Positions 44,964-52,025 of a stretch of DNA of 64,000 nt are shown here, one piece after another. The number at the start of each line of letters is the position of its first letter. Position 1 is the stretch's first letter. The notes beneath the pieces are model-generated. The model worked only from the letters and a program-made list of their open reading frames with translations. It made no database searches and was not told the DNA's origin. This DNA is from an uncultured Collinsella sp. (GTDB taxonomy: Bacteria > Actinomycetota > Coriobacteriia > Coriobacteriales > Coriobacteriaceae). Made by a program: the position numbers and the translations under genes. The stretch is taken from the NCBI GenBank assembly GCA_958415665.1, contig CATYZK010000006.1:1-64000 (forward strand), read 5' to 3'.

Positions 44964-46199
44964 ATGGCAGACAACGAGATCAAACCATCGACGGACGGCA
45001 GCCGAGAGGAACTCGTGGCAAAACAGCTCGCATCCACCAAAATCCACCTCGCGCTCACTCAGGAGCGGGCGGACGTCTCCGACGCCATCAAGCTCCCGCT
45101 CGAACGAGTCCCCCAGCTCGGCATAGCGCTCGCCTCACTCCCTTCGACATTCCGCACCGTCACCAATACGGTGAGCGTGCCTATGCTGCTCCAGCCAACC
45201 GACAAGTTTGGCAATCCGCTTGATCCGTCGATACTCCAATCGTTCAAGGACGGCAGCGGCCTCATGGGGTCCTACCGCGACGCAGTCAATGGCTTTGGGC
45301 AGGCTCGCTTCCACGTTGTCGAGGGTGACATCGCCACAAGTGTCACGCAAGTGCCCTACGACCCGACGTCGCTGTTCATGGCAGCCGCAATCGCGCAGAT
45401 AAACCAAAAGCTCGACTCCATCCAGGAGTCCGTCGACGAAATGTTCGAGTACATGCGCCAGCGTGACAAGGCCAACATGCGCGGCAACCTCAAGACACTT
45501 GCAGACATCCTCAACGGCTACGGCCTCAACTACGACAAAGCCGTTTACATGGCCAATGCCCATATGAAGGTACTCGACATCAAACAGGCCTCCGTGCAGG
45601 ACATGGAACATTTCCGTTCGCAAGCACAAGCGGACCTGAAAAAGAAAGGGTTCATCGAGGTGCGAGACGACGTGAAAAGGCGCCTCGACAAGGTTCTCGA
45701 CTATCTCAAGGACTACCAGCTCGCCACCTATATCCACGCGTTCTCGCTGTTCCTCGAGCCCATGCTCACCCAGAACTTCAAACCTGCAAAGCTCGCAGAC
45801 GCTGCCGCAAAAATCGAGGCGGACTCGCTTGCGTACCGCGAACTCTACACCGAATGTTACGACGCACTCGAGGCGAGCACTGCCGACACTATCGATGTGG
45901 CGCTTCTGGGCGGCATCGCCTCCGCAGGCAAGATGCTCGGTCGTGCCATCGCGGCGACGCCCATCGGCGAGCTCACGCCCATAGACGAGGCGCTTGAGGG
46001 TGCAGGAGAGGACATCAGCAGGTTCAACGACGAGCAATCCGAGAAACTCATTGAGAAGCTCCACCAGGCAAAGACGCCCGACGTCGCACCGTTCAGGCAG
46101 AGTGTGATGGAGATCGACATCCTCTACAACCGTCCCACGCAGATTGCCGTGGACGCCGAGAACGTCTACATCTTACCTGCCAAGCAGCAGGAAGAGTAG
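44964..46199 (+). CDS. Unknown 411-residue protein, mostly helical
   Basis: Not recognised. AAGGAG lies 6 nt upstream of the ATG. The protein is predicted largely helical. A coiled-coil-like core covers MAAAIAQINQKLDSIQESVDEM to RGNLKTLADILNGYGL (about residues 137-190), and a second helical region lies around residues 225-300. A weakly hydrophobic, glycine-rich stretch (VALLGGIASAGKMLGRAIAATPIGEL, about 312-337) might insert in a membrane. It ends LYNRPTQIAVDAENVYILPA. No signal peptide. It is inserted between an intact and a broken copy of the same exonuclease gene, beside a defence pair, so an effector role is conceivable but unproven. Confidence 0.75.
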   Translation: MADNEIKPSTDGSREELVAKQLASTKIHLALTQERADVSDAIKLPLERVPQLGIALASLPSTFRTVTNTVSVPMLLQPTDKFGNPLDPSILQSFKDGSGLMGSYRDAVNGFGQARFHVVEGDIATSVTQVPYDPTSLFMAAAIAQINQKLDSIQESVDEMFEYMRQRDKANMRGNLKTLADILNGYGLNYDKAVYMANAHMKVLDIKQASVQDMEHFRSQAQADLKKKGFIEVRDDVKRRLDKVLDYLKDYQLATYIHAFSLFLEPMLTQNFKPAKLADAAAKIEADSLAYRELYTECYDALEASTADTIDVALLGGIASAGKMLGRAIAATPIGELTPIDEALEGAGEDISRFNDEQSEKLIEKLHQAKTPDVAPFRQSVMEIDILYNRPTQIAVDAENVYILPAKQQEE

Positions 46200-46240
46200 C
46201 GATACGCGACAGGCACGCGCCATGCAGACAACTAACGCCC

Positions 46241-46975
46241 CTACCTCCCCTCCGCCTTCAGCTTCAGCAGCAGGTCGCCCAGTTCGGGGCACTTACTGGA
46301 AAGGCGTGTCTGGGGTCGCTCGCCTATCCCCCACCGCTGGCGGACTTCCTGGGCGCGCGGGCTCACTCGGTAGTCCCCGTCCATCATCTGCTTGAGCAAC
46401 TTGGCGGTCACGCGTGCATCGGCAAGGGCGCTGTGGACATGGCCCGTCGACTCGTCAAACTCGATGCCAAACCACGTCGCCGCGTCGCCCAACGAGACGC
46501 GCCCGTGGCTGCCCACGTCCATGATCGAGGTGTAAAACGCCTGCAGGTCGGCCCAGTCCGTAGGAAATGCAAAAAGATCGATGTGCTTTGCCTGGCACTC
46601 GGTCAAAAGCTGTCGACGATCCGCCCCGCTCCAGCAAACTATCTGGGCGGAGTAGCGACCGATCCAATCGCTGAGCCTTTTGATCACCACATAGAGCGGA
46701 TCGGCCATCGCGGTGTCCACGGCCGATATCCCTGTGAGCTCGCGGACGGGAAACGCAACGCCTTCGGCATATTCCGTCTGCACAAACTGCGAGAACTCGC
46801 CCATAACGTTGCCGTGGTAGTCGAGCTTGACGGCGCCGACCTCGATAATCTCGTTGCGCAGCCCGCGACGCTGGTGCTGCCTTGGCACCGACGCAAACTC
46901 AAAGTCGAGCACGATCTGGCGCGCAAAATTCGTCGTATCGATAGCCAAGATACCCGGCGTCTTTTTGTCTGGCAC
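46241..46975 (-). CDS. DEDDh 3'-5' exonuclease (DnaQ-like)
   Basis: Exonuclease-fold protein of 244 residues. ExoI motif DFEF (D24, E26), ExoII region near TGISAVDTAMADP, and ExoIII HSALADARVTAKLL with His and Asp complete the DEDDh set. It resembles stand-alone exonuclease/inhibitor-type KapD-like proteins as much as polymerase epsilon. It begins with GTG at 46975, with AAAGG 8 nt upstream. The truncated copy 1.5 kb away indicates a segmental duplication. Confidence 0.88.
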   Translation of the reverse strand: MPDKKTPGILAIDTTNFARQIVLDFEFASVPRQHQRRGLRNEIIEVGAVKLDYHGNVMGEFSQFVQTEYAEGVAFPVRELTGISAVDTAMADPLYVVIKRLSDWIGRYSAQIVCWSGADRRQLLTECQAKHIDLFAFPTDWADLQAFYTSIMDVGSHGRVSLGDAATWFGIEFDESTGHVHSALADARVTAKLLKQMMDGDYRVSPRAQEVRQRWGIGERPQTRLSSKCPELGDLLLKLKAEGR

Positions 46976-47129
46976 GGTTAGGGCCTTTCTCCGTCAACTG
47001 CCGCTCGTTACATTGGCGGCCACATTGCCGTAAGGATAGGCGCCCGTGCGGACATGAAAGCGCCCAGCACGGCCCTCTGGCGCCCTTGTGGGAAGCTGCG
47101 TTTTGGGAGTCTCACCTTGTTGTTATTAT

Positions 47130-47143
47130 CGAACAGACATTCG
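47130..47143 (+). promoter_or_regulatory. LexA/SOS-box-like operator
   Basis: CGAACAGACATTCG matches the Gram-positive/actinobacterial SOS box CGAAC-N4-GTTCG at 9 of 10 defined positions. A TAGAAT -10-like hexamer lies at 47164-47169, so the box would overlap the -35 region. Confidence 0.5.
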
Positions 47144-47233
47144 TATTTTTACCTGCAATTTGATAGAATGGCTGTTGTTGACGGCAGCTCCATGTGCCGG
47201 GCAGCGCCCTCCATGCGACGGGAGGTGATGCCC

Positions 47234-47359
47234 ATGACCGATCTGATTGATTTCGTGAAGCTCCTGACCGCTCTGGTCTCGCTCCTCACGGCGCTTATCG
47301 GACTTTCCGAGGCGCTTAAGCAGTGCTCGAAGCATAGCAGAAGGGGTCGACGCCATTAA
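47234..47359 (+). CDS. 41-residue hydrophobic peptide, possible SOS-controlled toxin
   Basis: The peptide has one hydrophobic helix (FVKLLTALVSLLTALIGLSEAL, written here in part) and a strongly basic tail (KHSRRGRRH), like type I toxins and holin-like peptides. GGAGG lies 8 nt upstream of the ATG at 47234; an ATG two codons earlier is too close. The stop overlaps a stem-loop GGGGTC...GACCCC (47345-47375). A LexA-like box lies about 95 bp upstream. By analogy with TisB this suggests damage-induced membrane depolarisation; this is inference. No antisense RNA was identified. Confidence 0.6.
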   Translation: MTDLIDFVKLLTALVSLLTALIGLSEALKQCSKHSRRGRRH

Positions 47360-47375
47360 GGCATTGACCCCCTAA
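47345..47375 (+). terminator. Stem-loop at the end of the small hydrophobic peptide gene
   Basis: GGGGTCGACGCC and GGCATTGACCCC pair around ATTAA, partly inside the last codons. The T-run is weak (CTAATCTAAG). Confidence 0.45.
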
Positions 47376-47502
47376 TCTAAGCAACGGCGCTGCCCAGCTT
47401 ACCCAACTTGGGCTGCCGTCGACACCATTCTACCCACGGGCGCCGGGTTTAACAAATGGAATTTCGGTAATGGAGGCACGGCACCCCGCACCCCGCAAAC
47501 CA

Positions 47503-48019
47503 CTACGCCCCAAGCGCCGCCATGGGAATCACCGCCACGCCGTCGTCGCGCGTATAGGCGATGCTCCCCTTTCCAACCACGACCGCCAAAAACGCCGGCG
47601 CGACATTCTGGGCGGCAGGATTGGAGAGCACTTTCCTCTCCAGTGCCTTGAGGTTTCTCGCTCCGTCGTCTGCCTTCGCATCGCCCAGCTTGACCTCGAT
47701 GGCTCCCCAGCACCCGTCGTGCTTGACGATCAGATCGACCTCAAGGCCTTTCTCATCGCGGAAATAATGAACGCTGTTGTCAACGCCACCGTAAGTGGAA
47801 AGGAACACGCGCACGTCGCGCAAGACGAGGTTCTCAAAGAACATCCCCAGCGTCTGTATGTCGCCAAGCAGCCGCTCAGGAGTAGCCCCCAGCAACGCCG
47901 TCGCAAGCGACGGGTCGCAGAAGTAACGCTTGGGACGCACGCGAACGCGGGCCTTCGAGCGTACGTACTGGCTTGCTGCCTCTTGCGCAAGCTCGTCCGA
48001 AAGCCCAAGGTTTGCAGGT
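47503..48019 (-). pseudogene. C-terminal remnant of an AAA/DUF4143 ATPase
   Basis: Residues from LGLSDELAQEAASQYVRSK through FCDPSLATALLGATPERLL to YFRDEKGLEVDLIVKHDG and AIEVKLG are a typical DUF4143 domain, normally the C-terminal half of a ~420-residue AAA_14 ATPase. The nuclease-like core (EVDLI...AIEVKLG) is intact. The N-terminal ATPase with Walker motifs is missing: the frame is closed by a stop just upstream, and 23-bp tandem repeats replace it. A GTG at 47940 could start a short product. Confidence 0.8.
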
Positions 48020-48061
48020 CAACCGCCCTGTAGCACCAGCGGGCGACGCTATCCTGCGAAA

Positions 48062-48136
48062 TTACGCCATTCTTGATGTAGTTTTTACGCCGTTCTCAAT
48101 GTAGGTTTTACACCATTCTCGATGTAGGTTTTACGC
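48062..48136. repeat. 23-bp tandem repeat, about 3.3 copies
   Basis: Units starting TTACGCC at 48062, 48085, 48108 and (partial) 48131. Each reads roughly TTACGCCATTCTCGATGTAG plus GTT, with a few substitutions. It lies exactly at the broken 5' side of the DUF4143 remnant. Confidence 0.88.
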
Positions 48137-48189
48137 TTGGCATCCTTGGCGCGACGCTCGCTCAACCACCTGATCACTAAATCGCCCTT

Positions 48190-48510
48190 ATTCCGGGACG
48201 CGCTTTCCGCCCCATGCCTCTAACGGAAAATGGGTCCCACTCTGAAACTCAATTCCGGGACACAGTTTCCGGCAGAGGTGCCACTGGGAAAGCTCATCCC
48301 GGTTTGGAGGCTAAATCTGGGATGCAGTTTCCGCTTGAGGGCCGATCCGGAAACGGCATCCCACTCTGGGGCCGAGAAATGGGATGCAGTTTCCCCAAGC
48401 GGTCCTTTCGGTCCCCGACGTCCCACTTTGGAGCCGAATTCTGGGATGCGCGGGACCAAATGAGCTTAAAGGGAAAGCGCATCCCATTCCGAGCATTTCC
48501 GGGGCACGCT
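48190..48510. repeat. 62-bp tandem hairpin array A
   Basis: Units begin (GGGA) at 48195, 48257, 48319, 48381 and 48443, each exactly 62 bp apart, with a broken unit near 48501. Each unit has a left half like GGGATGCAGTTTCC, a ~14-nt loop often GCTTGAGG-like, a right half like GGAAAGCGCATCCC, and a ~20-nt linker (ATTCTGAG...GAATTC type). Each can fold as a hairpin. The array ends 4 bp before the stop of the AAA-DUF234 gene. Confidence 0.92.
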
Positions 48511-48513
48511 TCG

Positions 48514-49905
48514 TTATCTCCGCTCGCACATCTCAGCAAACGAAATCAACTTGGCGTCTCCCCTGCTCGCTGCAGTCTCCTGACACCCTTGGGTAAAGCC
48601 GCGCTTCGAGAAGATCGCGTAGCTTTTGCGCTGCCGCCTAAAGAGTTCGCTTCGGTACACGAGCTTTTCAAGAACATCCTCGCCCACCGGCTCGTTGCGC
48701 CATTTGCATTCTGCAAAGAGCGCTGTACCCTCTCCGTCATCGACAATCAAATCGATCTCTTCCTGCGTGCGCGTTCGGTTGTCCGTTCCCCACCAGCGGC
48801 CAACGGTTGCCGGCACCACATCGAGCTCGCCTGCGCGCGCAAGCTCATACACGTACTGCCAGCAGATAAGCTCAAATACCGCACCCATATAATCAGATAG
48901 GTGCGGCTCGATGCGACCATACGCCATCTCGGCCATGCCGTTTTGAATCAGCCCTATGTTCTGCGGCACAAACCGATACCAGAACCTGAACATCTGATCG
49001 CACAGCTGGTACACAGCCCGCTTGTTGCTCGTCTCGTTGAGCGGCAACTCGCGCTCGACGATGCCAAGCGATATCAGCTTATCGACATACATTTTTACGT
49101 TGCTTGCCGGGATTCCCGCGGCGCCAGAGATCTCCGAGAGCTTCGAGCGGCCTTGGGCGATTGCCTGCACAATGGCATCATATTGCTCGGGGTTGCGGCA
49201 CTCTTGCAACAACAAGTTGCTTGGCTCTTCAAAGAGATAGCCCGAGGGGTTAAGGAACAAGCGCGTAATGTTGTCTTTAAGAGATGCCGACGGGTCGACT
49301 TTCTCGACATAAGCGGGGATGCCGCCCGTCATGCCATAACAAACCGCCGCGTCCTCGCGATCCATGCTGTGCCACAATTCGAGCGTCGTCAAAAAGTCGA
49401 GCGGCATGATTTTGGACTGCGTCGTTCGCCTGCCGTAGAGCGGACTCTCGTAGCCCAGCACCCGCTCTTCCATAAACGAAAGCGACGATCCGCACAAGAT
49501 AAGCATGAGCTTGGTCTCTTTGTACAAGTGGTCGATCTTTTCCTGCAGCAGCGAGTTGACCTCGGGGCACGACTGGGCAAGATAGGGATACTCGTCGATC
49601 ACAACGACCAGGCGGCTGTCGCGAGACATGGCAGCAAGCGCATCGAATGCCTCGTCGAAAGATCGGAACGACAGGGCCGCTGCCCCCGTCTGGCCGGCAA
49701 GTATCGCTTGGCTGAAGTACTGCAGATTCGCCTCCGCATTGGTGCGACGAGCCTGAAAGTAAATGGCGCGCTTTCCCTGAATGAACTCCGTGATAAGGCG
49801 CGTCTTGCCCACGCGACGGCGGCCGTAAATCACGGGCATCTCAAAGGAATCTGAGTTGTAGAGCCGATTGAGCTCGGACATTTCTGCTGTTCTGCCGATA
49901 AACAT
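48514..49905 (-). CDS. AAA ATPase with C-terminal DUF234 (nuclease-like) domain
   Basis: 463 residues of the archaeal-type ATPase family. Walker A is YGRRRVGKTRL (about 27-37) and Walker B is LVVVIDEYPYLA (about 99-110). A winged-helix region follows (SKLSEISGAAGIPASNVKMYVDKL), then DUF234 with EEIDLIVDDG...LFAECKW, which has the D/E-x-K spacing of a PD-(D/E)XK nuclease. The biological role of the family is unclear; defence or mobile-element links are often suggested. The gene sits between two homologous 62-bp arrays, and its promoter region contains a perfect 50-bp palindrome (49927-49976). Confidence 0.85.
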   Translation of the reverse strand: MFIGRTAEMSELNRLYNSDSFEMPVIYGRRRVGKTRLITEFIQGKRAIYFQARRTNAEANLQYFSQAILAGQTGAAALSFRSFDEAFDALAAMSRDSRLVVVIDEYPYLAQSCPEVNSLLQEKIDHLYKETKLMLILCGSSLSFMEERVLGYESPLYGRRTTQSKIMPLDFLTTLELWHSMDREDAAVCYGMTGGIPAYVEKVDPSASLKDNITRLFLNPSGYLFEEPSNLLLQECRNPEQYDAIVQAIAQGRSKLSEISGAAGIPASNVKMYVDKLISLGIVERELPLNETSNKRAVYQLCDQMFRFWYRFVPQNIGLIQNGMAEMAYGRIEPHLSDYMGAVFELICWQYVYELARAGELDVVPATVGRWWGTDNRTRTQEEIDLIVDDGEGTALFAECKWRNEPVGEDVLEKLVYRSELFRRQRKSYAIFSKRGFTQGCQETAASRGDAKLISFAEMCERR

Positions 49906-49926
49906 GGGCGGACCTTTTATCCCTTA

Positions 49927-49976
49927 CGTTATAGCTGGCTATATTATAGCTGCTTATAATATAGCCAGCTATAACG
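49927..49976. repeat. Perfect 50-bp palindrome upstream of the AAA-DUF234 gene
   Basis: CGTTATAGCTGGCTATATTATA and its exact reverse complement flank GCTGCT. The 22-bp arms are AT-rich and include TATAAT/ATTATA. It begins 22 bp upstream of the minus-strand ATG, so it overlaps the expected promoter. It may be an operator, or a transcript leader hairpin covering the start region. Confidence 0.9.
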
Positions 49977-50019
49977 TTATGAGACTGCACCCAGGAATTA
50001 CGTCGCGGCCCCATCGAAA

Positions 50020-50325
50020 AAGTGGGGTGAATCTTCCGCTTGAGGACACTTTGGGAAAGCGTGTCCCGCTCTGGGACCGAGAAATGGGACGCAGTTTCCC
50101 CGAGCGGGCTCTTTGGTCCCCGGTGTCCCACTTTGGAGCCGAATTCTGGGATGCACTTTCCCAGACGAGCCTAAAGGGGAAAGCGCGTCCCGGTTTGAGA
50201 CTCGATTCTGGGACGTAGTTTCCCCGAGCGGCCTCAGCGGGAAAGTACGTCCCATTCTGAGGGTTGATTCTGGGACGCGTTTTCCCGAGCGGGCTCTTTG
50301 GGAAAATGCATCCCACTCTGGCCGC
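50020..50325. repeat. 62-bp tandem hairpin array B
   Basis: Units begin at 50024 (degenerate), 50086, 50148, 50210 and 50272, exactly 62 bp apart. The units at 50024, 50086 and 50148 align in order with those at 48319, 48381 and 48443 of array A, including the distinctive CCGAGAAATGGGA and CACTTTGGAGCCGAATTC junctions. Arrays A and B are thus likely duplicates in direct orientation flanking the AAA-DUF234 gene. Confidence 0.92.
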
Positions 50326-50606
50326 CGGCCCAACGCTCATATCACACGTCCTTGAGCATGTGCTCAACAGTTTCAATACAGCAGGAAAACTGCCGTTTTT
50401 CGGAAAAGTACACGTCCCTAAACTTACCTAGTTTTCATAACTTTCGACCGTTCAGGGGTGCCGATTACCGCTTACCGATTCAGTTTCAAAAAACGACGTC
50501 AAAACAGGCTATCTACCTGCATGGTTAGATTTTGGTCAGCTTTTGGTCAGCTGAGCGGCAAGTTGCGGCTGATACGTTTTTGCTACCCAAAAGGAGGCGG
50601 TAGCCC
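50326..50606. other. Intergenic region upstream of the AbiEi-like gene
   Basis: AT-richer DNA holding the presumed promoter of the gene at 50607. A direct repeat TTTTGGTCAGC occurs twice in tandem (about 50531-50552), and TTTTCGGAAAAGTACACG near 50397 resembles, inverted, the ACACTTTTCCG repeats at 38.5 kb. No gene seen. Confidence 0.5.
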
Positions 50607-51605
50607 ATGACCCATTGCAATGACCAACTCATCGACCAACTACTAACCCAAGCCGAGCGGGAGGGGCGATGCCTTATTCCCCCGAGCACGGCAATCCGAA
50701 AAGCGCTGCTGCGGCGCACCGGCGACACGGTCGTCTCGCCCATGCCGGGGCTGTTTGCACGCAAGGCGCTCTGGGATGAACTCAACCGGGCACAGCGTCA
50801 TTGCGAGATTATCCGCGCCCTTGCGATCATCCACCCCGCTTGGACGTTCTGCTCGTTCTCAGCCGCCTGCCTGCTGGGGCTCGAGGTCTCGTGGCGGCAT
50901 CTGAACGTCGTGCATGTCTGCAGCGCCACCAAGCCGTCGGCTCGCCCGGGCGCGCATATTCAGCGGCACCAGATTGAGTCTGCCGACACAGTGCGTAGGG
51001 CCGGCATATTGCTCACGCCGCCCATCCAAACGGTTACAGATTGCCTGCTTCAGACCGGTTTTGCCGACGGTATGCCCATTGCCGATTCGGCAATCTCAAA
51101 GCTCGGTCTAACGCGAGAGCAGCTGATGGAAACAGTCGAAAAACGGGCGGGAGCTCGCAACGGTCGCGCGGTGCGTACTGCGCTCACCACGCTGCAATAT
51201 GCCGACGCCCGCGCCGAGAGTGGCGGGGAATCGGTCGCCCGAGCTGTCATGATCGAAACGGGCTTTGCACCCGACCAGCTTCAATACGAGCTGACGGATC
51301 CCTTCGATTCGACCAAGCCCATACGGACGGATTTTGCCTGGGAGCGCTACGCCAGGGAGCTGACGCTGGGCGAACTCGACGGACTCGTCAAATATACCGA
51401 CCAGACCATGCTTGCCGGGCAAACCACGGCCGAGGTGCTCGTTGCAGAGCGGCAACGCGAAGCGCATCTGTCGCTTTACGGTCACCCTCTGCTGCGTTTT
51501 ACCATGAACGAGGTCCGCTCGGCAGGAGTGCTCGCGAAAAAGCTGCAGACAGCAGGCGTCAGGCAAACCGCGCTGCCAACATGGCTCAACGAGGTGGACC
51601 TGTAG
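50607..51605 (+). CDS. AbiEi-like / DUF559-type protein
   Basis: 332 residues. The N-terminal part resembles AbiEi-type transcriptional regulators of abortive-infection toxin-antitoxin loci (ARKALWDELNRAQRHCEIIRAL, HPAWTFCSFSAACLLGL). The C-terminal part resembles actinobacterial DUF559/Vsr-like nuclease folds: ESGGESVARAVMIETGF, then RTDFAWERYARELTLGELDGLVKY with the acidic and lysine positions. No AbiEii-type toxin gene lies next to it, so it looks like an orphan. AAGGAGG precedes the ATG. It lies between arrays B and C. Confidence 0.72.
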   Translation: MTHCNDQLIDQLLTQAEREGRCLIPPSTAIRKALLRRTGDTVVSPMPGLFARKALWDELNRAQRHCEIIRALAIIHPAWTFCSFSAACLLGLEVSWRHLNVVHVCSATKPSARPGAHIQRHQIESADTVRRAGILLTPPIQTVTDCLLQTGFADGMPIADSAISKLGLTREQLMETVEKRAGARNGRAVRTALTTLQYADARAESGGESVARAVMIETGFAPDQLQYELTDPFDSTKPIRTDFAWERYARELTLGELDGLVKYTDQTMLAGQTTAEVLVAERQREAHLSLYGHPLLRFTMNEVRSAGVLAKKLQTAGVRQTALPTWLNEVDL

Positions 51606-51649
51606 GGCTGTTGAGCGACAAGTCGTCCACACCTGCGCCCTCACGCCCG

Positions 51650-51930
51650 CCAATCTGGGACACGCTTTCCGCTTGAGGCCTTCGGCGGAAAGCGCGTCCC
51701 GGAATCGGGGTTCAGAGTGGGACGGGCTTTCCGGTTGAGGCCTTCGGCGGAAACGGCATCCCGGAATAGACGCTCAAACTGGGATGCATTTTCCAAACGA
51801 GCGACTGGCGGAAACTGCGTCCCATTCTGGGCGTCGATTCCGGGTCGCAGCTTCCGCTTGAGAACCGTTCCGGAAAGCGTGTCCCACTCTGGAGCCAAAT
51901 TCCGGGACGCACTTTCCGCAGAAAGGCAGT
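51650..51930. repeat. 62-bp tandem hairpin array C
   Basis: Units begin at 51657, 51719, 51781, 51842 and 51904: periods 62, 62, 61 and 62 bp. The first two carry GCCTTCGGC inside the loop, and the fourth and fifth match the consensus of array D (TTCCGGGACGCA). It starts about 50 bp after the AbiEi-like stop and ends about 100 bp before the YhgE-like stop. Confidence 0.92.
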
Positions 51931-52025
51931 AGGAGCTGCCGACAGCAAAGAGGGGCCGTCGAGACGCTGCCCGACGACCCCTCAAAACTTGCCATCGATG
52001 CCAATCGCCACAAGGACGTGGCTGC

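Noticed and set aside
44756..45058. Small minus-strand frames upstream of the truncated exonuclease
   Set aside because: They are out-of-frame readings of the decayed exonuclease copy and of the 5' end of the unknown gene at 44964.
48220..48539. Open frames running through the hairpin arrays (also near 50.0, 51.7 and 56.7-57.1 kb)
   Set aside because: The 62-bp unit shifts frame each repeat, frames are open on both strands because stops are rare in the unit, and none has a start signal. They are not taken as genes.
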